Shown one piece after another: positions 61,982-64,000 of a stretch of 64,000 nucleotides of DNA (position 1 is its first letter; every line of letters starts with the position of its first letter). A program made the translations under genes and the position numbers. Under the pieces are notes generated by a model. The model ran no database searches. It was not told where the DNA came from and was given only the letters and a program-made list of their open reading frames with translations. The stretch comes from SIG710 sp045651985 (GTDB lineage: Bacteria > Bacillota > Clostridia > Oscillospirales > CAG-272): contig JAZRTK010000026.1 in NCBI GenBank assembly GCA_045651985.1, positions 1-64,000 on the forward strand. The letters are read 5' to 3'.

Positions 61982-63580
61982 GTGAAAAAAACATTCAATT
62001 ACATCTTGCTCATAAACTGGGCTTGGCTGATCTCATCGCTTATAAATGCCGTGTCTCCTTTCTTGCCCGCATCTATACAAACCTCTTTTTTGACCCCGTA
62101 TGATATGGGGCCGCTTTGGATGCTTTTGTTTCTTTCTGTCATGCTCGTTTTTATTGCGGAGCACAAAATGTATAAAAAAACGTGGCTGCAGGGAGTTTTC
62201 AGAACGATCGCCCTCGTTTCGCTTTTACCGGGTGTATTTTTTGCATGCACGTTCCTTTACCGCGGCTTTTCTTCATTTAAGTATATATCGGGCTGCGTTA
62301 TGCTCTGTCTTTTCGCCGCCTTGCTTGTCTTGTTCCACAAAGCCTATAACAAATTACTTCTCAAAAAGGTCACAGCGGTATGGGAGGCAACGTCACTTAT
62401 CACCGCTATGATCGGCGTATCCCTTTGGGTCCCGAATATGTGGGGCATCCGCCTGCCTCAGATAACTCTGAACGGCGATCTTCTTGACTATTACATAGGT
62501 CTGCTTTCCTTGACGTTTATCACTATTTCGGTCATGAGCATGCTTTCTGACAAAAGCGTTATCATATACTGGGAAAACGTCGCCGAGGCGAAGCTTATAA
62601 AGCCGCTGTTTGGCAGCTTTGTGGCGTACACTGCCTATTCGATCTCCGCCACCGTTGGCGCGGGAATCAGCGTTTTGCTCGGCAATTCTCTTGCTTTTGC
62701 GGTATTTCTCGTGATCAACGTACTGATTTTGATATTCCTTACGCTTACCATGGTAGACGTTTACTACGGCAGAGAGCAAAAACGGCGGGGACTCGCCCAA
62801 AAATTGCGTATTGCCACGGGAATGCGAAAAATGCCCGAGTTCTTCTTTTCCGACGATCTGGCATTTTACAAAAGCATGGACTATCGTGACATGATGCAAA
62901 ATCTTCACCATTATCTTTACCACGAGATCGAAGAGCGCAATATCCCGTATATCCGCGAGGTGGCGGAGCTTTACGGAGGGTATATGAATTGTTTTGACAC
63001 AAAAGAGGGTGAGGAGGTCAAAAAACTTTTGTTCTCGGCACCTATTGAGTTAAATCAAATGGTAGTGGACGGAATCGGCGCGCGGGTGTCTGAAATGGCG
63101 CAAAAGCACGATTCACTCAACGCTTATGCAAACCAAACGTGGAGGGAGGACGATCCGCTGTGGGCAAAGCTGGCCGAGAATGAAACTCTGGAATATCTTA
63201 CGGCTGACCCTTCGCTTACCGACAAATTCGCGGAAACCGTCCTTGACAGAGTGACGCTTTTGTTCAACGATCTCCTTCTCTCAAAGGGGCAGTCCTACGA
63301 ATGGAGGTTTCACATAACAAAAACCTTCCGCCGCTACCACTGTCGGGTAAATCACAGGCTTTTTGAAAGGCTTATTCCCGTATACGACCCCGACAACGAT
63401 TTGATACCGAGCCTTGCTCATATAATTCTCTATTTAATGAAAAACGGAAGCGACGGTACTCGCCGTTTAATTGAAAAGCACCCCGCGGTCAGAGCCTTTG
63501 GCATACACTTAAAGCGCCTTGGTTTTACCGACCCCGAGATCTCATTGTGGTACAAATATTTCGGCATCGACCATCAATAA
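61982..63580 (+). CDS. Multi-pass membrane protein, unknown
   Basis: 532 residues starting with GTG behind GGGAGG. Residues 1-265 hold about seven or eight membrane helices. Residues about 275-532 are soluble and helical, with FRRYHCRVNHRLFERLIPVYDPDND and LRKLGF-like LKRLGFTDPEISLWYKYFG near the end. No known family motif is recognised. The soluble part may be a cytosolic regulatory domain. Confidence 0.7.
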   Translation: MKKTFNYILLINWAWLISSLINAVSPFLPASIQTSFLTPYDMGPLWMLLFLSVMLVFIAEHKMYKKTWLQGVFRTIALVSLLPGVFFACTFLYRGFSSFKYISGCVMLCLFAALLVLFHKAYNKLLLKKVTAVWEATSLITAMIGVSLWVPNMWGIRLPQITLNGDLLDYYIGLLSLTFITISVMSMLSDKSVIIYWENVAEAKLIKPLFGSFVAYTAYSISATVGAGISVLLGNSLAFAVFLVINVLILIFLTLTMVDVYYGREQKRRGLAQKLRIATGMRKMPEFFFSDDLAFYKSMDYRDMMQNLHHYLYHEIEERNIPYIREVAELYGGYMNCFDTKEGEEVKKLLFSAPIELNQMVVDGIGARVSEMAQKHDSLNAYANQTWREDDPLWAKLAENETLEYLTADPSLTDKFAETVLDRVTLLFNDLLLSKGQSYEWRFHITKTFRRYHCRVNHRLFERLIPVYDPDNDLIPSLAHIILYLMKNGSDGTRRLIEKHPAVRAFGIHLKRLGFTDPEISLWYKYFGIDHQ

Positions 63581-63603
63581 AATTACCCGAAATTTACAGC
63601 CTA

Positions 63604-63638
63604 CAAAAAAACAGGCGACACCAGCAGGTGTCGGCTGT
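63604..63638 (-). terminator. Terminator of the 38-residue peptide gene
   Basis: Stem ACAGCCGACACC/GGTGTCGCCTGT on the minus strand with a TGCT loop, one mismatch and a T run. It also lies 25 bases past the convergent membrane-protein gene. Confidence 0.85.
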
Positions 63639-63642
63639 CTCT

Positions 63643-63759
63643 TTATGGTCTGAAAATCGGGCCCCATCCGTCGTTGTTCTCGGGAGTAGATACAGCCAAG
63701 ATATTCTGACTTGGCTCTCCCAATATCTCAAGAGCGGGCGCAGTATATTTTTCTTTCAT
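63643..63759 (-). CDS. 38-residue peptide, possible RiPP-type precursor
   Basis: ATG at 63759 follows AAAGGAG; consensus promoter and terminator enclose the gene, so it is a complete transcription unit. Sequence begins MKEKYTAPALEILGEPSQNIL and ends NNDGWGPIF followed by RP. A KYxxPxLEILGE-type leader with a short Gly/Trp/Asn-rich core is typical of clostridial RiPP and secreted-peptide precursors. No modification enzyme is visible in the window; the neighbour to the right is cut off. Confidence 0.7.
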   Translation of the reverse strand: MKEKYTAPALEILGEPSQNILAVSTPENNDGWGPIFRP

Positions 63760-63788
63760 TTCCACACTCCTTTCCTTTTTATACAAAA

Positions 63789-63817
63789 ATTATACACCTT
63801 TTCGGCAGATATGTCAA
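63789..63817 (-). promoter_or_regulatory. Promoter of the 38-residue peptide gene
   Basis: TTGACA, 17-base spacer, TATAAT on the minus strand, 30 bases before the ATG. Confidence 0.88.
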
Positions 63818-63943
63818 TAGGAAAATTTCATCAAAAAATATTCCTATCCAAAAATCCAAATAAATCGCAATGGGACGCACCGTTTCTCGGTCGTGCCACA
63901 TGCATAAATAATGCAAAATCGTGCTTAAATTAAGACTGTAAAA

Positions 63944-64000
63944 TTACTCCCCGTCGGTGTTTTCCTCGGTTGGTGCAACGGGCTCTTTCATTATGGGAGC
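63944..64000 (-). CDS. C-terminal end of an unknown gene (partial)
   Basis: The last 18 codons of a minus-strand frame that enters from beyond the window, reading APIMKEPVAPTEENTDGE then TAA. The Pro/Glu/Thr-rich tail fits a protein terminus, but the gene cannot be named. Confidence 0.4.
   Translation of the reverse strand, partial: APIMKEPVAPTEENTDGE

Overview
The window looks like the chromosome of an anaerobic Clostridia-type Firmicute, probably an uncultured Oscillospirales or Christensenellales relative. The reasons are a complete Rnf ferredoxin:NAD+ oxidoreductase operon, a rimP-nusA-rnpM-ylxQ-infB operon followed by rpsO and pnp, an ECF folate transporter subunit, SipW/TasA-type matrix genes, and consensus sigma-A promoters in front of many units. 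No species is assigned.

Layout. 1-5.1 kb: rnfCDGEAB on the minus strand. 5.2-5.7 kb: tRNA-Met and tRNA-Glu. 5.7-8.0 kb: serC-serA with a 5' stem-loop. 8.1-18.2 kb: housekeeping and conserved unknown genes, mostly minus strand. 18.4-26.4 kb: the translation/RNA operon, rpsO and pnp. 26.4-29.4 kb: a palindrome-rich intergenic stretch, a small Cys-rich protein behind a structured RNA leader, and pepF. 29.4-29.7 kb: tRNA-Leu and initiator tRNA-fMet.

29.7-51.4 kb is AT-richer foreign DNA lying between the 3' end of tRNA-fMet and an exact 20-base copy of that 3' end at 51359-51378. It is probably a genomic island. It holds an IS3 transposase, a 1174-residue protein with a nuclease-like N-terminus and helical repeats, an IS3 remnant, a tyrosine recombinase, a six-to-seven gene TerY-P-like operon (vWA, PP2C, HD, unknown, kinase, HerA-like ATPase, Ig-like membrane protein), an IS1595-like transposase, a dGTPase-like HD protein and a small structured RNA. 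51.7-61.9 kb holds a second tyrosine recombinase followed by a TetR regulator and a biofilm-matrix-like operon: small membrane proteins, an SPETG-anchored protein, SipW-type signal peptidase, two TasA-like proteins and a LysM protein. 62-64 kb: a membrane protein and, on the minus strand, a 38-residue peptide gene.

The main discovery candidate is a pair of matching DNA switches. Each tyrosine recombinase is followed at once by two inverted recombination sites (9-10 base arms CCACATAAT/ATTATGTGG around an asymmetric 4-base core) about 260 bp apart. Each enclosed segment carries one near-consensus sigma-A promoter and one strong terminator-like hairpin. In both switches, as assembled, the promoter points back at the recombinase and the downstream operon has no other visible promoter, so both operons read as OFF; inversion would turn them ON. 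The two switches share arm sequence but have different cores (CGAT/ATCG versus TCGC/GCGA). The inference is one family of invertases controlling a phage-defence-like operon and a surface-matrix operon by phase variation in the same 17 kb.
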